64,000 nucleotides of DNA from Streptomyces melanogenes. Lineage in GTDB: Bacteria; Actinomycetota; Actinomycetes; Streptomycetales; Streptomycetaceae. Positions 16,057 through 24,944 of the stretch are shown piece after piece. Under the pieces are notes generated by a model. It had not been told where the DNA came from and did no database searches. It saw only the letters and a program-made list of their open reading frames with translations. Numbering within the stretch: the first letter of the stretch is position 1; each line of letters begins with the position of its first letter. The stretch spans positions 434,001-498,000 of the forward strand of contig NZ_BMTS01000001.1 of assembly GCF_014649795.1 (NCBI RefSeq), written 5' to 3'. Both the position numbers and the translations under genes were made by a program.

Positions 16057-18238
16057 TCAGTCGGTGGCCGCGATCGCGCTCGCCGTGGTGCCCAGCGCGA
16101 CCCACTCGGAGCCGCGGCCGGTCCACCGGGAGACGGCGGTCCCGTCGACGGCGATCCGGTACACCGAGTTGCCGGTGACGGCGAGGGCGGCGCCCGCCGC
16201 GCCGATCGGGGTCCACGAGCCCGGAACGCCGCCGTACTTGAGGATCCGCCCGCTCGCCGCGTCGGTGGCGAACAGCCCCGCGCCGCTCGCGTGCAGCTGG
16301 TGGGCCGGGCCGCCGATCCGCCGCCAGCCGCTGCCCCTGCCGTTGGCCTGCCAGATCTCCTTGCCGTCGGGGGGAGAGGCGGGCCACGTAGTCGGGGCCC
16401 ACGGCGAAGTCGGCGCCGGGGCCGCCCGCGTCGACCCACTTGTCGCCGTAACCGGAGTAGCGGAACAGGGCGCCGGTGTCCGGGCTCGTGGCGAAGAGGC
16501 CCGCGCCGCCCGCGTACAGCCGGGCGGCGGGCCCGCCGATCTGCGCCCACTCGCCTCCCAGGCCGGTCCAGCGCATGACGGCGTCACGGTGTTCGGTGAT
16601 CGCGTAGAGGCCGTCCCCGGCGGTGATGAACTGCTCGCCGGGGAGCCCGATCTGGGCCCAGGACCGGGACGGCTCGTCGTACCTGGAGATGCGCCCGTCG
16701 TCGGGGTTGGTCGTGAAGAGCCCCGCCGCGCCCGCGTAGATCTGGTCGGCCGCCGGGCCGATCACCTTCCAGGAGCGGTCCTCGGCGGTCCACCGCAGGA
16801 CGTTCCGACGGTCCCGCGAGACGACGTACGCGGTGCCGTGCGCCCGCCCGGACGGCGGATTCGGAGGCGGTACGAGTACGGGGAGCGGGGGAGCAGGGGC
16901 CCGGCCGGAGGGTGAAGGCGCCGGCGGGCTGCCGAGGGCGCGATTCGAGCCCCGCGACGGCGACGGCGAGGGCGAGGAGGCCGAAGGGGAAGCCGACGGG
17001 CTCGCCGTGCCGGGCCCGGTGGCGGACGGCAGGGGTACGGATCCGGGGACCTGCCAGACCGTCGTCCCGGACGCGGACGCGGTGTGGTGGCGGCCGAGGA
17101 GGACCCCGGTCAGGGTGGCCGCGGCGAGCAGGGCCAGGGCGGTGACCGTCCCCAGCAGGGCGAGCGTGCGTCTGGTGCGCGGCTCCCGGGCGGCCGGGAG
17201 GGCGGCGCGGGGCGCCGGGTTCCTGGAGGCGGGCACGACGGACCTGTCCAGCCGCTCCAGGACCACTCCCTCGACGACGTACGGGCGGAACGAGTCGGGA
17301 GCGACCGGCTCCGGCAAGGCGCCGGACGGAAGCCGCCATACCCGCTTCCGCAACCACCGGGCGTCGGCCCGCTGTTGCCTCAGGGTGTTCCCGATGCGGA
17401 CCAACTCGACGGAGAGCGCGGCGTCGGCGAGGGGCGGAACCCGGTGGTGGGCGTCCGGTGCGGCGGGCACTGGCCGCTCGGCGTCCGGCGAGGTGTTTCC
17501 GGGCGCGGGTCCGGCATCGGGCAGGGGACGGTCGTCCAGGACCATGCCCGCCTCCACCAACTCCCCGTCCTCCGGCCGGAATTCGACTCCCCGCCCGGTC
17601 CCCGCCTCCCGCTGGGCCTCGGCGTCCGCGACGGCCCGTCGCGCCGCCGCCTGGACGGACCGGGCGGCCACCAACTGGTCGACGGCCTGGTCCAGTCGCA
17701 GCCGCACCTGCTCGGCCGCCGCGGATTCCGCTTCCCCGGGCGGCGCCTCCGCGGACCGGCCTTCCGCATGTGCCGAGGAGGCGTCGGATTTCACGGCGCC
17801 CGCGCTCGCATCCCCCGCCCCGTCGGCGTCCACGCGCTCCCGGAGCAGCGACACCATCGCCAGCAGGCTCTCCACCAGACGGCCCGACTCGGCGAGGTCC
17901 GCGCGCGCCTGACGCAGTGCCTCCGTCACGCTCGGCGCCGGTCTGCCCGCTGCCTCGGCGGTGAGCGCCAGGTCGTGCAGCCGCCGGGCCTCGGCGAGCA
18001 GCCCCTCGCGCCGACGCGGATCGCGGACCTGGTCCTTGAGTACGGCGTTGAGGCGCCCGAGCACGATGATCCGTGCTCCGGAGCGGTATTCGCCCCACGC
18101 CGTCTTGCCGCCGCCGTACCGGTCCGCGAGCTCCCGCACCGTCATTCCGTGTGTCACCTCGCGGAGGAAGTCCGCGAGTTCGTTGGCGGCTTCCGTTCTG
18201 CCCTTGGGTGCTCCCTGCGGGCGTCCTGCTCTGGCCAT
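16057..18238 (-). pseudogene. HTH - coiled coil - membrane anchor - beta-propeller-like protein, frameshifted
   Basis: ATG 18238 (MARAGRPQGAPKGR) follows AGGGGGA. In order: a helix-turn-helix-like N-terminus (MTVRELADRYGGGKTAWGEYRSG, about residues 30-80), a long charged coiled region, one transmembrane helix (TLALLGTVTALALLAAATL, about residue 360), a Ser/Pro-rich linker, then repeats of about 42 residues (RWTxxxxxWxxIGxPAxxxYAGxAGLFATxPxxG) resembling propeller blades. At 16379-16384 a run of six G shifts the frame after YVARLSP. With five G it reads on as SPDGKEIWQANG for about 105 more residues to the TGA at 16057-16059. This looks like a one-component membrane sensor/regulator, either broken, phase-variable or mis-sequenced. 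Confidence 0.7.
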
Positions 18239-18480
18239 GTGTTCCCCCTGATCCACCGACCGGCCATGTGGTCCGTGCAATGACTGCCGCGCGTGCGGCC
18301 CCCGGCCGCGTCCCCCGCGCGAGCGCGGCACAGGGAACACCTTCCGGCCTGTCACGTCCAGCACAGGGAGCCACCGGTGTCTCAAACAGATGCCCGCCGC
18401 CACCAGCTGGAACGGGCGCCGGGCCGCCACGGCGGTGAGCTATGTTTTGAACACACATGGCATGAGAAGGAGGCCCGCCG

Positions 18481-19398
18481 GTGTCATCGGGGCAGAAGGC
18501 GCGCGCCCAGGCGGCCGCGATCACGCCGAGCGGGCAGGCGTCGGACCACGAGCGCCCCGCGGCGGACCGCGTGCGCGCCCTCTTCGACGGCCACCGCCTC
18601 TCCCCGGGGCAGCGGCGCATCGCGCAGTATCTGATCGACCACCTCACCGAGGCCGTGTTCCTGTCGATCACCGAGCTCGCCGAGCGGGCCGGGGTGAGCC
18701 AGCCGTCCGTGACCCGCTTCGCCGTGTCCCTCGGCTACAGCGGCTATCCCGCCCTGCGCGACGTGCTCCAGCCGATCGCCCTGAGCGCGGTCGCGGGCTC
18801 GCCCGAGACCCGCGAGGAGATCCGGCACAACGAGCTGCAGGCGGCGGTGGACGCCGAGATCGAGAACCTGGAGAACGTGCGCCGGCTGGTGGCCGACACC
18901 AACCAGGTCCTGGAGCTCGGCCGCGAGCTGGCCCACTCGGTGCCGCTGACCATCCTCGGACTGCGGATCTCGGTGTCCCTCGCGGAGTACTTCGCGTACG
19001 CGGCCCGGCGCATCCACCCCGATGTGCGGCTGGTGACGCGCGGCGGCAGCGTCGCCTACGACGCGCTGCTCCAGTCCCGCTCGGCGGGCGGCACCTGGGT
19101 GCTGGCCTTCGCCATGCCCCGGCACGCCAAGGAGACCCTGGCCGCGCTGCGGGCGGCCCGCAGCGCGGGGCTGCGCGTCGCGCTGATCACGGACACCACC
19201 CTGGGTCCGCTGGTCGACGAGGCCGACGTGGCCTTCACCGCGGGCACCGGCTCCCGGCTGGTCTTCGACTCGTACGCGGCACCGAGCATGCTCGCCGCGG
19301 CCCTGCTCCAGGCGATGGCGGACGCGGATCCGGAGCGGACGCAGGCGCGTCTCGAACAGTACGAGCAGGCCGCCGACCAGCACGGTTTCTTCCTCTAG
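18481..19398 (+). CDS. RpiR/MurR-family transcriptional regulator with SIS domain
   Basis: GTG 18481 follows AAGGAGG. Residues about 25-100 form the RpiR helix-turn-helix (LSPGQRRIAQYLIDH; ELAERAGVSQPSVTRFAVSLGYSGY). Residues 140-290 form a SIS sugar-phosphate-binding domain (LGLRISVSLAEYFAYAARRI; VLAFAMPRHAKETLAALRAA). RpiR members sense phosphosugars such as N-acetylmuramate-6-phosphate. Candidate targets are the M20 peptidase/YfcC transporter operon nearby and its own divergent neighbour. The 242-base upstream region contains ATGTTTTGAACACACAT, a possible operator. Confidence 0.88.
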   Translation: MSSGQKARAQAAAITPSGQASDHERPAADRVRALFDGHRLSPGQRRIAQYLIDHLTEAVFLSITELAERAGVSQPSVTRFAVSLGYSGYPALRDVLQPIALSAVAGSPETREEIRHNELQAAVDAEIENLENVRRLVADTNQVLELGRELAHSVPLTILGLRISVSLAEYFAYAARRIHPDVRLVTRGGSVAYDALLQSRSAGGTWVLAFAMPRHAKETLAALRAARSAGLRVALITDTTLGPLVDEADVAFTAGTGSRLVFDSYAAPSMLAAALLQAMADADPERTQARLEQYEQAADQHGFFL

Positions 19399-19736
19399 GA
19401 CCCGATTAGGGCCCGATTCTCCCGCCCGGCTCCCCGGGATCTTCACACGTTTCGGGTGCATGAATTTTTTCATACCCTTGTTTACTCAACGGTATATATG
19501 TTTACTGAGGCGGTGGCGATCCCCTGATCCCCCAGATGCCAAGGAAAGCGACCCCACGCCTTCCCAGAGCGAACAGCCGACGTGACGCCCCCCTCCTCGC
19601 GTCAGGCCGGATGTTCGATTCGAGGCTTTCGGATCCGGGCGGACGCCCACGGGCGGCCCTGGCTAACCCCTAGGCCGGGGCCGCCCCCCTCCTCCCACCT
19701 CTCGATCAGAGTTCGACAACTTCGGAAGCGACGAGA
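19399..19736 (+). promoter_or_regulatory. AT-rich intergenic region with inverted and direct repeats
   Basis: There is no gene in these 338 bases. ATGAA-TTTT-TTCAT (19460-19473) is a perfect inverted repeat. TGTTTACT occurs at 19479-19486 and 19499-19506 (period 20), separated by GGTATATAT. This is the most AT-rich stretch of the neighbourhood and probably contains the promoter for the gene at 19737 and binding sites for a regulator such as the adjacent RpiR protein. Confidence 0.45.
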
Positions 19737-20126
19737 ATGCCCCACACGGCCCCCACCATCGCGCTCAGCCCGGACTGGCCCTGTCAGGTCAAGGAACCCG
19801 GGACGCGTGACTGGGAACGCACGGCCACCCGCTGGCTGCGCGACCTGCTGCCGGCCCGCTACGCCGGCTACTCACCGCTGACCCGCCACCACGTCATCCT
19901 CGCCCGGCACGCGCAGCTCCAGCTCCAGCACGAGATGCGCGCGGTCCGGGTGGCCCTCCAGACCAGCCGGGCCGAACTGCCCACGCTGGGCGTGGCGGAG
20001 GCGGTCATCGAGAACACCATCCGGATGTACGCGATGGAGCTGGACCAGCTCGGCCGCCTCGCCCGGGGCGTGCGCCTGGTGACGGACGCGCTGGCGGGCG
20101 ACTACCCGGGCCACCGGCGCCCCTAG
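19737..20126 (+). CDS. Conserved-looking hypothetical protein, 129 aa
   Basis: A soluble, mostly helical protein (WLRDLLPARYAGYSPLTRHH; LARHAQLQLQHEMRAVRVALQTSRAEL). It has no signal peptide or cysteine cluster. The sequence resembles small actinobacterial proteins of unknown function, and I cannot name a family. ATG 19737 follows GAAGCGACGAG. It is convergent with the YfcC-family transporter gene, 23 bases apart. Confidence 0.7.
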   Translation: MPHTAPTIALSPDWPCQVKEPGTRDWERTATRWLRDLLPARYAGYSPLTRHHVILARHAQLQLQHEMRAVRVALQTSRAELPTLGVAEAVIENTIRMYAMELDQLGRLARGVRLVTDALAGDYPGHRRP

Positions 20127-20149
20127 GTCCCGGCCGCAGGGCCGAGCCC

Positions 20150-21769
20150 TCACGTCAGAGCCGCCCCCAGCGCCACGAATCCGCAGATCAGCACGAACAG
20201 GATGACCAGCAGGGGCCAGACGAAGCGCAGGTACCTGTCGTAGCCGACCTTGGCCAGGGCGACGCCACCGATCGTCACGGCCGTCGTCGGCACCCACAGG
20301 TTCATCCAGCCGCTCGCCGCCTGCCAGGCGGTGACGACCACCGCGCGCGAGACGCCCGCGAAGTCGGCCAGCGGGGCGAGGATCGGCATGGCGAGGGTGG
20401 CGTGCCCCGAGGTGGACGGGATCAGAAAGGCCAGCGGCAGGTTCACCACGAACACGATGATCGCGAAGAGCCCCGACGAGGTGCCCTTCACGACGCCCTC
20501 GATGGAGTGCAGGACCGTGTCCGTGATCCGCGAGTTGTTCATGATCACGGTGACACCGCGGGCCAGCATGATGACGAGCGCGGGGGAGATGAAGTCCCCC
20601 GCGCCCTGGATGATCGTCGAGCTGGTCTTCTGCTCCCCGAGGCGGGCCACCAGGCCGACGAGCACCGCCGCGCACAGGAAGAGCGCCGCCAACTGCGGGA
20701 ACGACCAGCCCAGTTCGAAGGAGTACGGGGTGGCGTCGGCCTTGCCCGTCAGCGCGCTCGACCACGGCACCACCGAGAAGATCATGAAGGCGAAGACCAG
20801 TCCGAGCACGACGAGTACGGCCTTGTGCGTGCCGGTGAGCTGAGGAGCCTCGCCCGCGTCCGTCGCCGTCCGCTCCCGGTCGCCGGGCAGGAAGCCGCTG
20901 AGGGACCGCGCGGGAACCTTCTGCACGCGCCGCGCGTAGCGTACGACGTACGCGATGGTCACCGCGGTCAGCACCAGCCACATCACGAAGCGCAGCGCGA
21001 TGCCGTCGCCCAGCGAGATGTCGGCGGCCGAGGAGGCGACACCCGTGGCGAAGGGGTTGACCGTCGAGCACAGCACGCCCACCCCCGCGCCGAGGATGGC
21101 CGTGCCGACCGCCACCATCCGGTCGTAGCCGAGCGCCAGCATCATCGGCACGAGCAGTCCGTAGAAGCCGAGCGTCTCCTCGGCGAAGCCCTCCACGGTG
21201 CCCAGGACCGAGAAGACGACCATCACTCCCGCGATCAGCAGGGTCCCGCGCTCGCGCAGCCGGTGGGCGAGGCGCTCGATGCCCCGGTCGAGGGCGCCGG
21301 TGGCGAAGACGACGGTGATGAACGCGCCGATCGCCAGGACGAAGAGGAACACCCCCGCGCTGCCGTAGAGATCACCGGTCAGGCTGGGGCCGACCTCGCC
21401 GGAGGTGGTGTCCCGGATGCCGTACAGACCGTTGACCGGCGCCAGGAAGAGGTCGTTGAGGCGGTCGACGAAGCTCTGGCCGGAGGAGACCCGGTGGTAG
21501 GTGCCCTGGACCGGCGCGCCCTTGTCGTTGCGGTCGTACTGGCCGGACGGAATGAGGAACGCGAGCAGCCACACGGCGACGGTGACGATCGCCAGGACGG
21601 TCAGCGCACTCGGAAACGCGAGCTTCCGCTTCTTCGGCGGACCGGGCGGCTCGGGCGAGGCGGTGTCCCCGGGCCCCGGCGGCCCGCCCGAGTCGACCTC
21701 GCCGTGCCGCAGCGGCCCACCGGATCCGCCCGGCTCCACCGGCCCCGCCGCCCCGCCCGCGCCGCTCAC
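20150..21769 (-). CDS. YfcC/DcuC-family permease
   Basis: The start is GTG 21769, sharing GTGA with the stop of the upstream M20 peptidase, so translation is coupled. A Gly/Pro-rich cytoplasmic N-terminus of about 50 residues precedes about 11-12 membrane helices. These include LLAFLIPSGQYDRNDKGAPVQGTY (helix 1 and loop) and paired re-entrant motifs such as STVNPFATGVASSAADIS and PSTSGHATLAMPILAPLAD, characteristic of the C4-dicarboxylate/YfcC (PF03606) superfamily. Coupled with a dipeptidase, it probably imports peptides, acylated amino acids or basic amino acids. The length of 539 aa is normal. Confidence 0.85.
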   Translation of the reverse strand: MSGAGGAAGPVEPGGSGGPLRHGEVDSGGPPGPGDTASPEPPGPPKKRKLAFPSALTVLAIVTVAVWLLAFLIPSGQYDRNDKGAPVQGTYHRVSSGQSFVDRLNDLFLAPVNGLYGIRDTTSGEVGPSLTGDLYGSAGVFLFVLAIGAFITVVFATGALDRGIERLAHRLRERGTLLIAGVMVVFSVLGTVEGFAEETLGFYGLLVPMMLALGYDRMVAVGTAILGAGVGVLCSTVNPFATGVASSAADISLGDGIALRFVMWLVLTAVTIAYVVRYARRVQKVPARSLSGFLPGDRERTATDAGEAPQLTGTHKAVLVVLGLVFAFMIFSVVPWSSALTGKADATPYSFELGWSFPQLAALFLCAAVLVGLVARLGEQKTSSTIIQGAGDFISPALVIMLARGVTVIMNNSRITDTVLHSIEGVVKGTSSGLFAIIVFVVNLPLAFLIPSTSGHATLAMPILAPLADFAGVSRAVVVTAWQAASGWMNLWVPTTAVTIGGVALAKVGYDRYLRFVWPLLVILFVLICGFVALGAALT

Positions 21770-23139
21770 GCCCCGGCCCCCGCACGGCCGCGCGCGTCGC
21801 CACCGGCGAAGTCCTCGGCGTATTCGCGGACGAAGGCCGACATGGCGATCACGGTGTTGCGCAGTTCGGAGAAGAGGACCCGTTCGTTGGGGGCGTGCAG
21901 GTTGCACATGCTGTCCTGGGCCCCGAACAGCAGCACCTCCGCTCCCGGCGCGGCCTTGGCCAGGCCGTTGACCAGCGGGATCGAGCCGCCGGTGGCGACG
22001 TACGAGGCCTCCTCGCCCCAGGCCTCCTTGAGCGCGGTGAGCGCGGCGCGGTAGGCGGGCCCGCCGGTGGCCGCCTCGTATCCGGGGCCGGTGTCGCCGG
22101 GGGTGACGGTCAGCGGGATGCCGAAGGGCCGCAGCGCGCGCAGGTGGTCGACGAGCTTCCGCTGCGCCTCGCGCGGGTCCTGGAGCGGGTGGAAGCGGAG
22201 GTTCAGCTTGGCCCGGGCATAGGGGACCACCGCCGAGGCCGCGTGCTCGACGGCGGGCGCGTCCAGCCCGATCACCGTGATCGCGGGCCCGCTCCACAGC
22301 CGCTCGCCGAGCGAGCCGGAGCCGATCAGAGGGAGCCCTTCCCGTACGCCCGCCAGCGAGCGGAACTCCTCCTCGGTGTACGTCGTTCCGGTCCAGGGAT
22401 CGCGGCGCAGGCCCTCGACGGCCACGTCGCCGTGCACGTCGTGCAGGGTGGCCAGGGCTTTGAGCAGGGCGAGCAGCGCGTCGGGCGCCGCGCCGCCGAA
22501 CTCCCCGCTGTGGCGCGGCTCGTCCAGCGTGCGGACCTCGACCGTCACCTCGGCGGCCCCGCGCAGCCCGGTGGTCAGGGTCGGGGTGCCGGGGCGGAGG
22601 TTGCCGAGGTCGGCGATGACCATCGCGTCGCAGGCGAACCGCTCGGGATCGGTGGGCGGATAGGTGTCGAAGGCGCTCCCGTACTCCTCCTGCCCCTCGA
22701 TCACGATCTTGACGCCGACGGGCGGCCGTCCCCCGTACACCCGCAGCATGCCGAGGTGGGCGATGACGTTGGACTTGTCGTCCGCGATGCCCCGGGCGCG
22801 CAGACCGCCTTCGACGGGGGTCGGCTCGAACGGCGGTGAGAGCCACAGAGCCTGGTCGCCGGGCGGCTGGACGTCGTAATGGCCGTACAGCAGGACGGTG
22901 GGCGCGTCCGGGGTGGGGGCCGGGATCCGCCCGTAGACCACCGGGGCGGTGCCGGGCAGGTCGAGCCGTTCGACGTGGGGCACTCCGGCATCGCTCAGCA
23001 GCTCCGCCACCAGGTCGTGCGCCTGCTGGACCGGTTCGGGCGGAAAGCCCGGGAAGGCGATCGAGGGGATCGCCGCCAGCCGTTCCAGATCGGCGCGGAG
23101 CCCGTCCATGAGGCCGTCGACTCGGGTTTCCAGCTCCAT
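21766..23139 (-). CDS. M20-family dipeptidase/carboxypeptidase
   Basis: A 457-aa cytoplasmic metallopeptidase. Zinc ligands and catalytic residues are visible in GHYDVQP (His and Asp), ARGIADDKSN (bridging Asp), EGQEEYGS (Glu-Glu) and CNLHAPNERV (C-terminal His). The lid/dimerisation domain lies around residues 190-350. This is the dipeptidase branch (CNDP-like/M20F) that hydrolyses dipeptides or N-acyl amino acids. Translational coupling to the YfcC permease suggests an uptake-and-hydrolysis pair. The ribosome binding site is weak (AGGGCGG). Confidence 0.88.
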   Translation of the reverse strand: MELETRVDGLMDGLRADLERLAAIPSIAFPGFPPEPVQQAHDLVAELLSDAGVPHVERLDLPGTAPVVYGRIPAPTPDAPTVLLYGHYDVQPPGDQALWLSPPFEPTPVEGGLRARGIADDKSNVIAHLGMLRVYGGRPPVGVKIVIEGQEEYGSAFDTYPPTDPERFACDAMVIADLGNLRPGTPTLTTGLRGAAEVTVEVRTLDEPRHSGEFGGAAPDALLALLKALATLHDVHGDVAVEGLRRDPWTGTTYTEEEFRSLAGVREGLPLIGSGSLGERLWSGPAITVIGLDAPAVEHAASAVVPYARAKLNLRFHPLQDPREAQRKLVDHLRALRPFGIPLTVTPGDTGPGYEAATGGPAYRAALTALKEAWGEEASYVATGGSIPLVNGLAKAAPGAEVLLFGAQDSMCNLHAPNERVLFSELRNTVIAMSAFVREYAEDFAGGDARGRAGAGA

Positions 23140-23314
23140 CGCACGCCGCCCTGACTGCCGCTGAGCCGCCGTGCCCGGCGCCCGGGCCGGCGGATTCGAA
23201 TGTCATCGGGACACCACGATTGGCGATCGGGCGCACGGCCGCACTCCGGGTGGCGCACCCGGGTCATCCCGGCCGCATCCGGCGTTGTCAGTGGTGGGTG
23301 GCACGCTGGCGGGT

Positions 23315-23581
23315 ATGGACGAGCTGATACGGCGCCGGGTGTACGGAGCCGACCACGACGATCCGGACCCCGGCCCGCGACCGGGGCACGTCTACCGCGA
23401 GCTGGTGGCGGGCCCGCTGGACGGGCTGCTGCTCGACGTCACCGGCTGGACCGACGGCCAGTTGCGCGAGGGCGCCGCGCTCGCCACGGAGATCGGCTCC
23501 CACGGCCCGGGCGGCCGCGCCTGGTACGGGCCGCGCGCGGGCGATCCGCACCACTGGGACTGGGCTGGCGACACGCCCTGA
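23315..23581 (+). CDS. Small conserved actinobacterial protein, 88 aa
   Basis: ATG 23315 starts MDELIRRRVYGADHDD; the frame is open further upstream but those residues look non-coding. Recognisable segments are VYRELVAGPLDGLLLDVTGW and the C-terminal HHWDWAGDTP, which I recall from small Streptomyces hypothetical proteins. It has no signal, membrane helix or catalytic motif. The function is unknown. It is convergent with the LacI gene. Confidence 0.65.
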   Translation: MDELIRRRVYGADHDDPDPGPRPGHVYRELVAGPLDGLLLDVTGWTDGQLREGAALATEIGSHGPGGRAWYGPRAGDPHHWDWAGDTP

Positions 23582-23600
23582 CCGCACGGGCCCCGTGGCG

Positions 23601-24599
23601 TCAGGAGTCGTGCTGTCCCGGTCCACGCACGATCAGCCGGGTCAGCAGCACCACGGACCGGGGCGCCGAGCGGTCGCCGTCGATCCGGGAGAACAGCAGA
23701 TGGGCGGCGGTGGCGCCGAGCGCGACCGGATCCTGGCTGACCACGCTGAGCGGCGGGCTGAGGCGGTCGGCGAGCGGGAAGTCGTCGAAGCCGACGACGT
23801 CGACGCGGTCGGCGGGGCCGAGCGCGCCCATCACCCCCATGGTGATCACGTCGTTGGTGGTGAACAGGGCGGTGGGCGGCCCGGGCAGCGCCCGCAGCGC
23901 GGCCAGCGCCGCCGCCGCGTCCGACCGGCTGCGCAGATCGTGCCGTACGAGCGCGGGGTCCTCGGGTATGCCGTGCGCGGCAAGGGCGTCCCGGTAGCCC
24001 GCGTGGCGCTCGCGCTGGGTCCAGATGCCGAACCGGTCGCCGAGGTAGGCGATCCGGGTGTGCCCCTGGGCGAGCAGATGGCGCACCGCCCGCTCGGCGC
24101 CCGCCCGGTTGTCGACCGTGACGGTGTCGACGGCCAGGCCCTTGGCCGGCCGGTCCACGCAGACGACACGCGTGCCGCCCTCCATCGGCTGCTTGAGGAA
24201 GCCGTGGCCGCCGATGGTGGGGACCAGGAGCAGGCCGTCGACCTGGCGGGCCGTGAAGGCCGCTATGACCTCGCGCTCGCGGCGCGGCTCGTCGTTGGTG
24301 CTGCCGACGAGGACGAGACAGCCGCGCCGGTGCGCCTCGTCCTCGACCGAGCGGGCCATCAGCGCGTAGAACGGGTTGGCCAGATCGTCCACGACCAGCC
24401 CGATCGTGGACGTCCCGGGGTTCTTGCGCCGTAGGTTGCGGGCGTTGTCGTTGCGCTGGTAGCCCAACTGCCGTACGGCCTGCTCGACTCGGGCGGCCGT
24501 CCCGGGGGAGACGCCGGGCTCGCCCGACACCGCGCGCGACACGGTCATGGGGCTGACCCCGGCGGCGCGGGCCACGTCCTTCATCGTCGGGCGCTTCAC
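23601..24599 (-). CDS. LacI-family transcriptional regulator
   Basis: GTG 24599 (VKRPTMKDVARAAGVS) follows GAGGAGG. The helix-turn-helix and hinge (TMKDVARAAGVSPMTVSRAVSG... GYQRNDNARNLRR) occupy residues 5-60, followed by a periplasmic-binding-protein-like sugar sensor domain (TIGLVVDDLANPFYALMARSVE; VVGFDDFPLADRLSPPLSVVSQ). It is divergent from the secreted GH92 mannosidase. Two copies of TTGGTAACGTTC with the palindromic AACGTT core lie between them, so it almost certainly represses the mannosidase until a mannose-type inducer is present. Confidence 0.92.
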   Translation of the reverse strand: MKRPTMKDVARAAGVSPMTVSRAVSGEPGVSPGTAARVEQAVRQLGYQRNDNARNLRRKNPGTSTIGLVVDDLANPFYALMARSVEDEAHRRGCLVLVGSTNDEPRREREVIAAFTARQVDGLLLVPTIGGHGFLKQPMEGGTRVVCVDRPAKGLAVDTVTVDNRAGAERAVRHLLAQGHTRIAYLGDRFGIWTQRERHAGYRDALAAHGIPEDPALVRHDLRSRSDAAAALAALRALPGPPTALFTTNDVITMGVMGALGPADRVDVVGFDDFPLADRLSPPLSVVSQDPVALGATAAHLLFSRIDGDRSAPRSVVLLTRLIVRGPGQHDS

Positions 24600-24740
24600 G
24601 GGCCTCCTCAGCGGCGGATCCCCCTGCGGGGACGGACGGGCACGGCGATGCGTCGATGATTGCAGACGGAGCCGCATGTCAGGCCGGATGAGGGGACCTT
24701 GGTGCCGCTGGTGCGGCCTGGGCCTCGGCGCGGGTCCGGC

Positions 24741-24852
24741 TTGGTAACGTTCCCATTCTCAACTGCCCCGTCCGGGGCTTGTTTACGTCCCGCGCTCTTG
24801 ACGAGTCGTCAGGGACACCTCAACAATCCTGAGTTGATTGGTAACGTTCACA
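24741..24852 (+). promoter_or_regulatory. Duplicated LacI-type operator TTGGTAACGTTCnCA
   Basis: TTGGTAACGTTCCCA (24741-24755) and TTGGTAACGTTCACA (24838-24852) match at 14 of 15 positions and centre on AACGTT, the usual core of LacI/CcpA-like operators in Streptomyces. The 97-base spacing is compatible with looping. A CCCC-GTC-CGGGG hairpin and a TCAAC...GTTGA inverted repeat lie between. The rest of 24600-24944 holds no gene that I can support. Confidence 0.75.
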
Positions 24853-24944
24853 CGCCCACCCTGCACCCGCACTCCGAGCATCCCCGTCCCCGAGGCAGCC
24901 CGCCGGACGGCGAGCGGGCCTCCGCGAGAAGGTGGTCCCCCCTC

